A stretch of 64,000 nt of DNA from JANWXD01 sp037446115 (GTDB lineage: Bacteria; Acidobacteriota; Terriglobia; Bryobacterales; Bryobacteraceae). The notes under the pieces are model-generated. The model did no database searches, was not told where the DNA came from, and saw only the letters and a list, made by a program, of their open reading frames with translations. The stretch lies in assembly GCA_037446115.1 (NCBI GenBank), contig JBBIJF010000001.1, forward strand, positions 221,609 to 285,608, written 5' to 3'. Shown here one piece after another: positions 44,769 to 53,906 of the stretch. The position numbers and the translations under genes were made by a program. How positions within the stretch are numbered: position 1 is the stretch's first letter; each line of letters opens with the position of its first letter.

Positions 44769-47700
44769 TTACCAGATCAGCTTCAGAGCCATCTGCACCG
44801 TGCGCGGCAGGTTCTCTTGGCGCGTAATGGTGCCGAAGGCGCTGCTGGTGGGACTGATGTTGGGCGCGTCGAACTGCGGGTGGTTGAATGCGTTGAAGAA
44901 CTCCGCCCGGTACTGCAGCTTCACGCGCTCCGTAATCAGGGTGTCTTTCAGAATCGAGATGTCGAAATTGTTGGTGGCCGCCTCGCGGAGATTGCCGAAC
45001 CGGGAGGGAAACCGGCGGATATTCCACGCCAGCTGCCGCGCACTGGCCCGCTCGAAACGAGTCGTATCAAACGCGCCGTCCACGGCCCGCGGGTTCAGTC
45101 GGAGGTCGCCGCCGAAGTAAATGACATTGCCCCAGTTGCCGATGGGCTGGCCGGAAGCGAAAGTGTAAATGCCGTTGACCGACCAGCCGCCCACGATCCG
45201 CTGGAGCACGGGGCCGGCGCTGCCGGCCAGTGCTTTGCCGCGGCCGAAGGGCAACTCATAGACTCCGCTGACGACCAGGCGCTGGGGAACGTCCTCATTG
45301 GCCACCCGCTTCTCGGGCGCCGGGTCACTTAGATTGAGAAACGTGCGCTTCTCCAGAAGCTTCGAGTACTGGTAATTGACGATCGCCGCAAACCCCCGCG
45401 TCAGGCGTTTCTCCAGGCGAGCCTGCAGCATGTGATAAAACGAGCTCCCGAAATTGTCCCCCAGCACCGTCACGCCCCCGTCACCGGAAAACTGCGGAAA
45501 GGCCCGCAACAGTTGGTTGACCTGTACGGTGCTGCCGTTGAGCCCCGTCCCGGGCAGCAGACCCCGGAAAGGATTGGGGACGTTGGCCGTCATGCGATCA
45601 ATCACCGGCTGATCCCGGACCGGCGACGTGCTGAGAAACTGCGGGGGCACCCAGTTCAGGCCGCGGTTCCCGGTCAGACGAATGGCGTGATTGCCCATGT
45701 AGCCTACCTCGAAGACCGTGTTCGCGGCCAGCTCGCGCTGGATGGTGAAATTCCAGCGCAACGAATATGGATTCTCGAAGCCGAAGTTGTAGAAACTCAC
45801 GTTCTGGCCGAGAAACGTATTCACGCCGAGCGAGTTGCCCACCGGCTGCGCGATCCCCGTCGGGAACGGATTGCTCAGCGTCGCCGCCGGCGTCAGAAAG
45901 CCGTCCAGCGTGGCGACAAACGGAGTCCGCTGGAAGAAGCCCGGCTGCTGGGACGCCTGAATCCCGGCCGTGAAATAGTAAATTCCGAAACCGCCGCGCA
46001 ATACTGTCTTGCGGCCCAAAGCCTCCGGGCTCCAGGCAAAACCGAAGCGGGGGCTGAACAGCGAGTTCATCTCCGCAACCCCGCGGCGCCCCGGCCGGGC
46101 AAAGATCACGCCCCCCACCGGGTTGAATCTGGAGACGGGCAGCTCCGGAATCGGATTGGCGGCATAGGCCGCCTTGGCCGCTTCCGTAACCTGGTTGGGC
46201 GTCGTTGCATCGAATCCCACAATCTGGCGGTCGAACCGCTCGGTTGTGGTCATTTCCCGCTCAAAGCGCAGGCCCAGATTCAGCGTGAGCGTGGGCGTAA
46301 CCTTCCAATCATCCTGCAGAAACAGGGCCCAGTAGCCGGCCTGATTGCTCCTGAAGGAGCCTACGTCAAAGCGGCCGCCCGTGGGTAAGCCGAGCAGAAA
46401 CGCGCTCAATTCGCTGCCGAAAGGCGGGGCCGGAGAGTTGTCGAGCGGGCCGCGGGTCCAGTTATTGCGGAACGAATACAATCCCGACGAACTGCCGAAA
46501 TTGGCGCCGCTATTTCGATACAGCCGCAGATCCGCCCCGAATTTCAAGCTGTGACTTCTCGCGAACCGGTTCATGCTCGTAAAAATCTGGAACTGATCGT
46601 ACGGCAGCGGCAGACTTCCTTCGTGGCCCAGGTCGCTCAGACCGTCCGCATCGAAGTCAATCACGGGCAGCAGTGCCTGGGAAGAAGCCGCCGCAAGCGA
46701 AGGCGGGAAGCCGAGCGAAGCCATGTCGAAGCCCAGGCTGGGACGGCGGTTGCCTTCCGTCCAGCGCGTCCAGTTGAGCCGGGTGTTGAGCACCGTCGTC
46801 GGGGTAAACGTATAGACATCATCGAACATGGCGCCCCAGTTAATCCGTTTGAGAAAGTTACCTGTGGAGATGTTTTTAAACAAATTCCCGCGGAATTCCA
46901 GCCGCTCGTTGTGGCGGAAGTTGGCGAAAAACTTATGCCGGTCGCTCAAATTAAAATCGAGCCGGCCGAGTTCGCTGTTATAATCATCGCCCCGCGTGGA
47001 ATTGGCCAGGAAGTTATTCCGGCCGTCGGCCTGTCCGGGTTGATTCGGCCGGGGATAGAAATCCAGGTATTTCAGTGCGATCGGATTCAGCCGGTCCTTG
47101 GGAATAATGTTATTGGCGAACGGCTGGCGCCGCACGCGGGCCCCTTCTCGCACGCCCGTGGCAGGATCGTAGAGCTGGTAGCTGCTCCCGAGAGCGAGCA
47201 ACCGGGAAAAATCACCCTGCCGCATAGCGTCGGTCGGCACCGTGGTCGTCACAGGTTCCGGGAAGCGGTCCTTAATGCCTTCGTAGGCGAAATACCAGAA
47301 GACGCGATTGCGGCCGTCAAAAAGCTTCGGAATGTATAGCGGCGCCCCAGCGTTGACGCCCCACTGGTTGTAAACGAGCTGGCTTTTCTTCTGGGCCGCC
47401 TTATTCACGAAAAAGTCTGTGGCGGCCGTCTTGGCCACCTGATTGAAGTCGTACGCGTTGCCGTGAAACGCGTTGGTGCCGCCCTTCAAGACCACGTTCA
47501 CCGTACCGCCGCCGGTATTCCCGTAAGCCGCATCCGCCTGAAAGGTCTCCACCTTGACCTCGGTCACGCTGTCCACGGGCGGATTGTAGGCCACGCGGCG
47601 GTCCTGCGTCGTGTCCGGCGCTCCGTCCAGCAGCAGCTCGTTGGTGCGCGACGGCGCTCCGCCCATCGAAAAGTCCGACGGGCCGGCGTTGTCAAAGGGC

Positions 47701-48212
47701 CGCTGGAAGCGCGGGTCCGAAAGCGGAATCACGCCGAAGGCGATCTGGGCCAGCGACAGCGGCGTGCGCCCGTTCATCGGCAGATTCTCGATAAAGCGCG
47801 AAGTGATCACTTGTCCGGTCGAAGCCGTAGCGGTCGTCAGCACCGGCGCGTCCGCCGTCACCGTCACCGTCTCAACCACCTGGCCCAGCTCCAGCGTAAT
47901 GTCCAGCGTCATCTGCTCATTCGCGCTCACCTGGACCCGTTCGCGCACGTATCGCTTGAAACCGTTCGCTTCGGCTTCCAACCGGTACGGCCCCGGTTGC
48001 AGGTACGGCAGCGTGAACTGGCCGGCGGCATTACTCTCGGTCTGATAGCGCGCCTGCGTCTCCAGGTTCGTCGCGGTGATGGCCACGTTGGGCACAACCG
48101 CCTGCTGGGCATCCACCACGCGCCCCGTGATCGAGCCGCGGAACTGTTGCGCCGCTGCGGGCTGAGTCCAGAGGTAGCCCCCCACTAGCAAGCAAATCAA
48201 ACCTCTACTCAC
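44769..48212 (-). CDS. Oar-type TonB-dependent receptor with carboxypeptidase-regulatory-like domain
   Basis: The protein is 1147 aa with start GTG 48212, preceded by an aaggggg ribosome-binding sequence. After the signal peptide (ICLLVGGYLWTQPAAAQ) come the regulatory-like domain GSITGRVVDAQQAVVPNVAITATNLETQ (about 25-105) and the plug: VITSRFIENLPMNGRTPLSLAQ, GGAPSRTNELLLDGAPDTTQ, VETFQADAAYGNTGGGTVNVVLKGGTNAFHG. The barrel is followed by the terminal strand VQMALKLIW with a terminal aromatic residue. It resembles the 34785-38648 receptor in architecture but is clearly a different paralogue. Likely use is uptake of large polymers or peptides; no linked enzymes suggest which. Confidence 0.88.
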   Translation of the reverse strand: MSRGLICLLVGGYLWTQPAAAQQFRGSITGRVVDAQQAVVPNVAITATNLETQARYQTESNAAGQFTLPYLQPGPYRLEAEANGFKRYVRERVQVSANEQMTLDITLELGQVVETVTVTADAPVLTTATASTGQVITSRFIENLPMNGRTPLSLAQIAFGVIPLSDPRFQRPFDNAGPSDFSMGGAPSRTNELLLDGAPDTTQDRRVAYNPPVDSVTEVKVETFQADAAYGNTGGGTVNVVLKGGTNAFHGNAYDFNQVAKTAATDFFVNKAAQKKSQLVYNQWGVNAGAPLYIPKLFDGRNRVFWYFAYEGIKDRFPEPVTTTVPTDAMRQGDFSRLLALGSSYQLYDPATGVREGARVRRQPFANNIIPKDRLNPIALKYLDFYPRPNQPGQADGRNNFLANSTRGDDYNSELGRLDFNLSDRHKFFANFRHNERLEFRGNLFKNISTGNFLKRINWGAMFDDVYTFTPTTVLNTRLNWTRWTEGNRRPSLGFDMASLGFPPSLAAASSQALLPVIDFDADGLSDLGHEGSLPLPYDQFQIFTSMNRFARSHSLKFGADLRLYRNSGANFGSSSGLYSFRNNWTRGPLDNSPAPPFGSELSAFLLGLPTGGRFDVGSFRSNQAGYWALFLQDDWKVTPTLTLNLGLRFEREMTTTERFDRQIVGFDATTPNQVTEAAKAAYAANPIPELPVSRFNPVGGVIFARPGRRGVAEMNSLFSPRFGFAWSPEALGRKTVLRGGFGIYYFTAGIQASQQPGFFQRTPFVATLDGFLTPAATLSNPFPTGIAQPVGNSLGVNTFLGQNVSFYNFGFENPYSLRWNFTIQRELAANTVFEVGYMGNHAIRLTGNRGLNWVPPQFLSTSPVRDQPVIDRMTANVPNPFRGLLPGTGLNGSTVQVNQLLRAFPQFSGDGGVTVLGDNFGSSFYHMLQARLEKRLTRGFAAIVNYQYSKLLEKRTFLNLSDPAPEKRVANEDVPQRLVVSGVYELPFGRGKALAGSAGPVLQRIVGGWSVNGIYTFASGQPIGNWGNVIYFGGDLRLNPRAVDGAFDTTRFERASARQLAWNIRRFPSRFGNLREAATNNFDISILKDTLITERVKLQYRAEFFNAFNHPQFDAPNISPTSSAFGTITRQENLPRTVQMALKLIW

Positions 48213-48365
48213 GGCAACCCCCTTTCTTTTCTGCCTGGCAAGATTCTACTGCCCAAACAGCGGCGCGTCAAGCAAAAACCGCAATTTTTACAGAACGGAA
48301 GCGGCCCCGGGCGGTCAGACCCGGTCTCGAACGCCGCAGCTGTGTCTCCCCGCTTCCGTACGCCG

Positions 48366-48371
48366 TATAAT
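48366..48371 (+). promoter_or_regulatory. Putative -10 element (TATAAT) of the GNAT gene
   Basis: Consensus TATAAT ends 6 nt before ATG 48378. The transcript would start at the ATG, so it is probably leaderless. An upstream in-frame start at 48342 would lie before the promoter and is rejected. Confidence 0.55.
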
Positions 48372-48377
48372 CCCTCT

Positions 48378-49358
48378 ATGGCCGCGCCGGAGTTGCTCGC
48401 GGCAGAAATTACCGACCTGCGCTGTGTGGCCGCCGCAGACCTGGCGCCAGTTCTGGAATCCGAAGTGGACGAGTGGCGGCAGGCGTTGCGCTGGGACTTC
48501 CGGCCCTCCGCCGATCTGGTTTTGCGCTTCGTCGCCTCCCAAGCTCTCAACGGTTACGCGCTCCGTGTGGCGGGCGACCTGGCAGGTTACACCTACGTCG
48601 TCGCTGAAGAGGGCAAAGGCCTGATCGGTGATCTGTACGTCCGCAGCGACCGGCGCACGATCGAAAACGAGAACTTGCTGCTTTCCGCCGCGGTCGAAAG
48701 CCTCTTTGCCAGTCCGCTTGTGCGTCGCATCGAGTCGCAGTTGATGATGCTGTGCCGCCCGCTGGACCGCCCGCTGCCGCGCCCCGAATCCGCAACACGC
48801 TACTCGCGCCGGCTCATGGCGATTGACCGAGAGCGCATCGCCCGTCTTCCGGCGGCCGGCTGTCCGCCGGTGCACCTGGAGTGCTGGCATGACGGTCACA
48901 GCGAGGCTGCTGCGCGCCTGATCGCCGAAGCCTACCGGGGCCACATTGACAGCTGCATCAACGATCAATACCGGTCGCTCGCCGGCGCGCGCCGCTTCCT
49001 TTACAACATCGTCCAGTACCCGGGCTGCGGCATCTTTCTCCCGAGTGCCTCGTTCGTGGCGGCCGCCGGCGGTCGCGCCTTGGCCGGCCTCTGCCTTGCC
49101 AGCAGGCTTTCCGACGACGTGGGACACATCACCCAGCTCTGTGTGGCGCCCGGCCTTCGGGGCCTCGGCCTGGGCTACGAATTGCTACGTTGCTCGCTGG
49201 CCGCTCTGGCGGATCTGGACTGCCGCAGCATCACCCTCACTGTCACCAGCGCCAACCGTCAGGCCCTGGCACTGTATGAAAAAGTCGGTTTCACCACGCT
49301 GCGAGAATTTGCGGCCTGCGTTTGGGAGCGGCCGGGCGAAGTCCAGGGCGGCTTTTAA
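48378..49358 (+). CDS. GNAT-family N-acetyltransferase, two-domain
   Basis: The protein is 326 aa. The C-terminal GNAT domain is clear: DDVGHITQLCVAPGLRGLGLGYELLRCSLAAL (acetyl-CoA loop RGLGLG, near 255-290) and ITLTVTSANRQALALYEKVGFTTLREF. The N-terminal 150 residues (AGYTYVVAEEGKGLIGDLYV) look like a second, degenerate GNAT fold without the loop. Substrate unknown. It is divergent from the Oar receptor gene and has its own promoter. Confidence 0.85.
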   Translation: MAAPELLAAEITDLRCVAAADLAPVLESEVDEWRQALRWDFRPSADLVLRFVASQALNGYALRVAGDLAGYTYVVAEEGKGLIGDLYVRSDRRTIENENLLLSAAVESLFASPLVRRIESQLMMLCRPLDRPLPRPESATRYSRRLMAIDRERIARLPAAGCPPVHLECWHDGHSEAAARLIAEAYRGHIDSCINDQYRSLAGARRFLYNIVQYPGCGIFLPSASFVAAAGGRALAGLCLASRLSDDVGHITQLCVAPGLRGLGLGYELLRCSLAALADLDCRSITLTVTSANRQALALYEKVGFTTLREFAACVWERPGEVQGGF

Positions 49359-49464
49359 ATGCCATGAGCCGGGCCTCGCGGTCCTCGACCCACGCCGAGC
49401 CGTGCCCGCCGGCCGCGGAAGCCCGCGAGGGCCGCAGGCGGTCTTCAAGGCGGAGGCGCAGGCG

Positions 49465-50280
49465 CTACCTCCCGGGCCGGGTCCACGGAGAGGCGACCAG
49501 TTTGGCGTCCCCGGTGGAAAAGTCGGCGTCCGAGAAGCTGCGCGGTGTCACTTGCAGGACTTCGTAACGTGCCGTGGGGCGCCCCTCCTGATACGACACA
49601 TACTCAATCGGGAAGCCGTCAATCTGCTTGTCTGCCAGTTTGACGTTGGACGTCCGCAGGTACTGGCGCGCCGCACGGGTGAACTCTTCGAAGATTTCGC
49701 TGAGTTTCTCAAATACCGCCATATCCGCGGCCGAGAGTCCGAGCGACTGCGGAGCTACGGCACACACCTCGGCCACTTTGCTTGTGCCCTCGAACGCCTC
49801 GTACTTCTTGCAGGGTCGCCCGGCCACGCTGCCCGTCCCGGCCGCCCGGAACGTGGTCTTCGGCGCCGCGGCCGCAGCCCCAGGCTGTCCCGCCTGCTTG
49901 CCCATCATCTTCTCCATCATGGCGCGCTGTTCCGGCGGAAGGTTCTTAAGCTGCTCCTGAATCTGCGCCATGGCGCTCGAAAGCTGCTGCGACATCTGCC
50001 GGAGCGCCGCACGGTCCATTACCTGATACTGCTTGCGGCGGCGGTCGAGCAGAATCATCTGGAAATCCCCATCGCGGCGGACCAAGATCATGGAGGTGTC
50101 GCTTGTAGAGTCCGCCACGTCCGTGCGAAGCCGCTCCGCCTCGACGAGCGTCGTCATCTTGGTCACGCTCTGGTCTTTCAAGTCCGTCAATCGGGCTTGA
50201 ATCACCACTCCTGCGAAGCCCGCTGGTGCGGCGAGCGCCGCCAGCAGAGAACCCAAAACGTGCGGTTTGCTCCTGGCCAT
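49465..50280 (-). CDS. Secreted DUF4412-like protein
   Basis: The protein is 271 aa. ATG 50280 follows caggagaaaagg. A signal peptide (MARSKPHVLGSLLAALAAPAGFAG) is followed by a DUF4412-type domain: SDTSMILVRRDGDFQMILLDRRRKQYQVMDRAALRQM, then a Met/Gln-rich helix (EQLKNLPPEQRAMMEKMMG, about 115-135) and a second half with AGRPCKKYEAF and VAEVCAVAPQSLGLS. The two cysteines may form a disulfide. Exact role unknown; it is probably a periplasmic sensor- or chaperone-like protein. It is 49 bp downstream-facing from the next gene on the same strand and stands alone. Confidence 0.72.
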   Translation of the reverse strand: MARSKPHVLGSLLAALAAPAGFAGVVIQARLTDLKDQSVTKMTTLVEAERLRTDVADSTSDTSMILVRRDGDFQMILLDRRRKQYQVMDRAALRQMSQQLSSAMAQIQEQLKNLPPEQRAMMEKMMGKQAGQPGAAAAAPKTTFRAAGTGSVAGRPCKKYEAFEGTSKVAEVCAVAPQSLGLSAADMAVFEKLSEIFEEFTRAARQYLRTSNVKLADKQIDGFPIEYVSYQEGRPTARYEVLQVTPRSFSDADFSTGDAKLVASPWTRPGR

Positions 50281-50416
50281 TTCCTTTTCTCCTGCTCGAC
50301 ACGGGCGCCCGCCCACCGGAATCAGCCCGCGGGCGGCAACGCGCCGTCGGATCCTTGATGATACCGGATCGCGGACCCTCGCGGCGACTTCATACGTTCC
50401 GCCAAGGCTTGACTCC

Positions 50417-50830
50417 TCACGGCCGTACCTTTTCCCGGGTTTCGGCCAGTAGTTGCTCGAGCGACGCCATTACAGCCGGCTCCGCTTTGGCCAATCCCGC
50501 GGTGACCCCGTCCCGCAAACGGAGTATCTCTTCGAGCCGGCGCTTCAGGTCCGCGTCCGCCGTCTCGCCCGCGTGCTCGCGCAAGCCCTGAAAGAATCGG
50601 CTCGCCGCCTCCGCCGCCAGGCCGTAGTTCTTGCGGGCCGCCTCCAGATAGATCTGCGCCGCAAGATCGCGGTATTCCGACAGCCGCACTCTCTCGTCGC
50701 AGGCAACCAGCTCCTGCCGTGCGTCCTGCAGCTCGGCCTGGAGCCGGCTGCACTTGACAAGCTGCGGCACAAAGCCTGCCAGAAACCCGACTCCCAGCAA
50801 AACCGTCCACACGATCAGTTTGTTCTTCAC
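50417..50830 (-). CDS. Membrane-anchored coiled-coil protein
   Basis: The protein is 137 aa from GTG 50830, with aaggagcgg 5-6 nt upstream and GATAAT further up. One N-terminal membrane helix (KLIVWTVLLGVGFLAGFVPQLV, 3-24) is followed by an alpha-helical, charged region with heptads (SRLQAELQDARQELVACDERVRLSEYRDLAAQIYLEAARKN) up to the end. No known family was recognised. It is probably a small inner-membrane protein with a periplasmic or cytoplasmic coiled coil. Confidence 0.65.
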   Translation of the reverse strand: MKNKLIVWTVLLGVGFLAGFVPQLVKCSRLQAELQDARQELVACDERVRLSEYRDLAAQIYLEAARKNYGLAAEAASRFFQGLREHAGETADADLKRRLEEILRLRDGVTAGLAKAEPAVMASLEQLLAETREKVRP

Positions 50831-51021
50831 CGGGCCGCTCCTTGTGTTGACGGTGCTATTATCGCCCACTGACCGATCCGCGGTTTCCTTTGGGTCCGGA
50901 TGCCTTTCCCCGCGCGGCCTTATAATTGCCCCATGGTGCTCCCGGGTGGAAGCAGCGCCGCGGGAAGTGACGCCTCTCTCAGCCTGCGGCACACCGCGGC
51001 CTCCCTGGGGCGGCAAACCCC

Positions 51022-52092
51022 ATGACTCGTCTACGGTCTTTCGCCTTGTCCCTCGCCATCGGCGCGCAGGCCGCGGCTCAGGACCTGCCGGTTCGAGGCC
51101 TGCATGTGAGCGCGCCCAGACCGGAGGAGATGCAGGCCGCCCTCCGCTTCATCCAAGAAACGCTTCCCAAGGAGGGCGTCAACACGCTGGTGATCGAGTT
51201 CGGCTACCGCGTCCAGTTCGAGCGCCGGCCGGAGGTGCGCGATCCCGACGCACTTTCCCGAGAGGATGTCCGAGCCCTCGCCGCCGCCTGCCGCGCCGCG
51301 GGCATCCGCCTCATCCCCCAGATCAATCTGCTCGGCCATCAGTCCTGGCGTCAGACCACGCACGCGCTGCTGCGGGCCTACCCGGAATTCGACGAAACGC
51401 CCGGAAAGTACCCCAATAACGAGGGAATTTACTGCCGCAGTTACTGCCCGCTCCACCCCAAAGTGCACGAAGTCGTCTTCGATCTGGTGGACGAGCTGGC
51501 GGCACTCTGCCAGGTCTCGGACTTTCACGCCGGCATGGACGAAGTGTTCCTGATCGGCGAAGACGACTGCCCGCGCTGCCGCGGCCGTGACAAGGCCGAA
51601 CTGTTCGCGGGCGAGGTGCGCGCCATCCGCGACCACTTGGCCTCAACGGGCCGCCGCCTGTGGATCTGGGGCGACCGGCTCCTCGACGGTCAGACGACAG
51701 GTTTGGGACGCTGGGAGGCGAGCCTGAACGGCACGCACCGTACCATCGAGCTGATCCCGAAAGACGTGGTGATTTGCGACTGGCACTACGACACCGCCGC
51801 CCCGACGGCCGCCTATTTCGCCACGGCCGGCTTCGACGTCGTCTCCTCCCCCTGGCGCAAGCCCGAGGTGGCGTTGGCACAACTGGAGCTGGCGCGCTGG
51901 CTCCGGCGCAACGCACCGGATCCGGTGGCCCGGCGCATGCTCGGCGTGCTGCAAACCACCTGGGTCGGCTTCGGTCAGTTCCTGCGGGCCTACACGGGAG
52001 AAGGCGAAGCGAACGCGCGCGCCCATCAAGCGGCCGCATGCTTCCGCGCTTTGTTTGCCGAATTGCGCAAAGCAACTCGGACTTTTCCCTGA
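51022..52092 (+). CDS. Secreted family-20-like glycoside hydrolase
   Basis: The protein is 356 aa with a signal peptide (MTRLRSFALSLAIGAQAAAQ). The barrel shows RGLHVSAPRPEEMQ, IRLIPQINLLGHQSW, the adjacent acids of GH20-type enzymes in DFHAGMDEVFLIGEDDCPRC (Asp-Glu pair, near 172), LWIWGDRLLDG and VVICDWHYD. It lacks the extra N-terminal domain of hexosaminidases and is shorter than usual. Removal of terminal hexosamines is the best guess. A consensus TATAAT at about 50920 gives a leader of roughly 90 nt. Confidence 0.72.
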   Translation: MTRLRSFALSLAIGAQAAAQDLPVRGLHVSAPRPEEMQAALRFIQETLPKEGVNTLVIEFGYRVQFERRPEVRDPDALSREDVRALAAACRAAGIRLIPQINLLGHQSWRQTTHALLRAYPEFDETPGKYPNNEGIYCRSYCPLHPKVHEVVFDLVDELAALCQVSDFHAGMDEVFLIGEDDCPRCRGRDKAELFAGEVRAIRDHLASTGRRLWIWGDRLLDGQTTGLGRWEASLNGTHRTIELIPKDVVICDWHYDTAAPTAAYFATAGFDVVSSPWRKPEVALAQLELARWLRRNAPDPVARRMLGVLQTTWVGFGQFLRAYTGEGEANARAHQAAACFRALFAELRKATRTFP

Positions 52093-52143
52093 GCGCCGGC
52101 CGGATCGCGCCCTCAGGTTATAATGTCCGCGATCGGAGGAACC

Positions 52144-52653
52144 TTGACAATCCCTGAAGCGATGCTACCGGAGTTCGATCGGGAAATGGAGCTGACGCGG
52201 CGCACTTTGGAGCGCGTGCCCGATGACAAGCTGGACTGGAAGCCTCACGAGAAGTCCATGACGATGGGGAGGCTGGCGCAGCATCTCAGTGAGATCCCCG
52301 GCTGGGTCGAGCCCACCATCAACCTGGAATCTCTCGACATCGCGCCGCCGGGAGGGCCGCCTTATCAGCCTCCGCCTGTGACGTCCGTGCGCGACATGCT
52401 GGAAGCATTCGACAAAGGCGTGACCGCCGCGCGCCAGGCGATCGCGGGAGCGAGCGACGATCACCTGCTCAAACCGTGGTCCATGCTGATGGGCGGCGAA
52501 GTGAAGTGGACCCTGCCGCGGGCCACCATCCTGCGTACCTACATTCTGAACCACCTCATCCACCACCGCGCGCAACTCGGCGTCTACCTTCGTTTGAGCG
52601 ATATTGCCGTCCCCGCCACCTACGGGCCGTCCGCCGACGAAGCCATGAGCTAG
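52144..52653 (+). CDS. DinB-fold (DUF664-like) protein
   Basis: The protein is 169 aa from TTG 52144, chosen because cggagga (52134-52140) sits just before it and because the upstream ATG 52123 overlaps the -10 TATAAT (52119-52124). It is a four-helix DinB-type bundle with metal-binding histidines in MGRLAQHLSEIPGW and YILNHLIHHRAQLGVYL. Members act as thiol-dependent or metal-dependent transferases or have unknown roles. It is not the DNA polymerase also called DinB. Confidence 0.82.
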   Translation: MTIPEAMLPEFDREMELTRRTLERVPDDKLDWKPHEKSMTMGRLAQHLSEIPGWVEPTINLESLDIAPPGGPPYQPPPVTSVRDMLEAFDKGVTAARQAIAGASDDHLLKPWSMLMGGEVKWTLPRATILRTYILNHLIHHRAQLGVYLRLSDIAVPATYGPSADEAMS

Positions 52654-52666
52654 GAAGGAGCGCGGC

Positions 52667-53860
52667 TCAGGCGGCCTTGCCGAGGATGCCCATGCGCCGG
52701 GCCACCCGGGCCAGGATTTCGACGGCCCGGTCCAGCTGCTCTCGCGTGTGCGTGGCCGTCACGATGGTCCGCACGCGCGCCTTGCCTTTGGGCACGGTGG
52801 GATAGCCGATACCCACCGCAAAGACGCCTTCCTCGAACAAAGCGCGAGAGAACTCGTGGGCGCGGCTCGCCTCTCCCACCATGATCGGCGTGATGGGAGT
52901 TTCGCTGGCGCCGGTGTCAAAACCGGCAGCCTGTAACGCCTGTTTGAAATAGGCGGTGTTTTTCCAAAGCCGCTCGATGCGCTCCGGTTCCTGCTCGAGG
53001 ATGTCGAAGGCCGCCAGGCAGGCGGCCGCCACCGCCGGAGGATGCGACGTCGAAAACAGGAACGGCCGCGCACGATGGTACAGAAACTCGATCAGGTCAC
53101 GGCTGCCGCAGACGTAACCGCCGAGAACCCCCACCGCTTTGGAGAGCGTCCCGACTTGGATGTGCACGCGGCCGTGCAGGCGGAAGTGATCCACCGTGCC
53201 GCGGCCGTTCGAGCCCAGCACACCCGAGGCGTGCGCGTCATCCACCATCATGATGGCGCCGTGCCGCTCGGCCAGCTCCACCAGCTCCGGCAGCGGGGCG
53301 ATGTCTCCATCCATGGAAAAGACCCCGTCGGTGATCAGCAGTTTCCGCCCGGGCGCGCCGTCGAGTTCCTCAAGAATGTGCGCAGCCGCTGCCACGTTCT
53401 TGTGCGGGAAGATGTGAATCCGGGCTTTGGAGAGCCGGCAGCCGTCAATGATGCTGGCGTGGTTGAGCTCGTCGGAGATGATATGGTCGTCCGGCGTCAG
53501 AATGGCCGCCACCGTGCCCGCGTTGGCGGCGAATCCCGACTGGAACACCACCGCCGCCTCGGTCTTCTTGAACCGCGCAATCCGTCGCTCGAGCTCCAGG
53601 TGGATCGCCATGGTGCCGGCGATGCTGCGCACGGCCCCGGAACCCACACCGAGCTCGCGCGTGGCTTTCAGAGCGGCTTCGATGAGCCGCGGATGATTCG
53701 TGAGCCCCAGGTAGTTGTTGGAGGCCAGATTGATGACCTCGCGCCCGTCAAATCGCGCCAGCGGCGCGCAGGCGGTCTCCAGCTGCCGCAGCGTCTGATA
53801 GGTGCCCTCCCGCCGCCAGGCATCGAGCTGCTCGCTCAGATACGCAAGAGGATTGGCCAT
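52667..53860 (-). CDS. kbl: Glycine C-acetyltransferase / 8-amino-7-oxononanoate synthase family PLP enzyme
   Basis: The protein is 397 aa from ATG 53860, with ggag 9-12 nt upstream; a TTG at 53881 falls inside the -10 TATAGT (53886-53881) and is rejected. Features of the alpha-oxoamine synthase family: NLASNNYLGLTNHPRL, GSGAVRSIAGT, DELNHASIIDGCRLS, VDDAHASGVLG and the PLP-lysine in TLSKAVGVLGGYV. The overall match is best with Kbl (threonine degradation, 2-amino-3-ketobutyrate CoA ligase), but BioF cannot be excluded by eye. No threonine dehydrogenase or biotin gene is adjacent. Confidence 0.87.
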   Translation of the reverse strand: MANPLAYLSEQLDAWRREGTYQTLRQLETACAPLARFDGREVINLASNNYLGLTNHPRLIEAALKATRELGVGSGAVRSIAGTMAIHLELERRIARFKKTEAAVVFQSGFAANAGTVAAILTPDDHIISDELNHASIIDGCRLSKARIHIFPHKNVAAAAHILEELDGAPGRKLLITDGVFSMDGDIAPLPELVELAERHGAIMMVDDAHASGVLGSNGRGTVDHFRLHGRVHIQVGTLSKAVGVLGGYVCGSRDLIEFLYHRARPFLFSTSHPPAVAAACLAAFDILEQEPERIERLWKNTAYFKQALQAAGFDTGASETPITPIMVGEASRAHEFSRALFEEGVFAVGIGYPTVPKGKARVRTIVTATHTREQLDRAVEILARVARRMGILGKAA

Positions 53861-53893
53861 GACCGAACGCTCCGTTTCCAACTATAGCGCCCT

Positions 53894-53899
53894 TATACT
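53894..53899 (+). promoter_or_regulatory. Putative -10 element (TATACT) of the gamma-glutamyltransferase gene
   Basis: TATACT ends 7 nt before ATG 53907, so a leaderless transcript is likely. The -10 for the divergent kbl gene (TATAGT, 53886-53881) is only 8 bp away, so the two promoters interleave. Confidence 0.5.
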
Positions 53900-53906
53900 G
53901 GCCGGT

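Noticed and set aside
48342..48377. Earlier start for the GNAT gene
   Set aside because: The consensus TATAAT at 48366-48371 lies inside it, so those codons would not be transcribed.
52123..52143. ATG start for the DinB-fold gene
   Set aside because: The ATG overlaps the -10 hexamer; TTG 52144 has an ideal GGAGGA before it.
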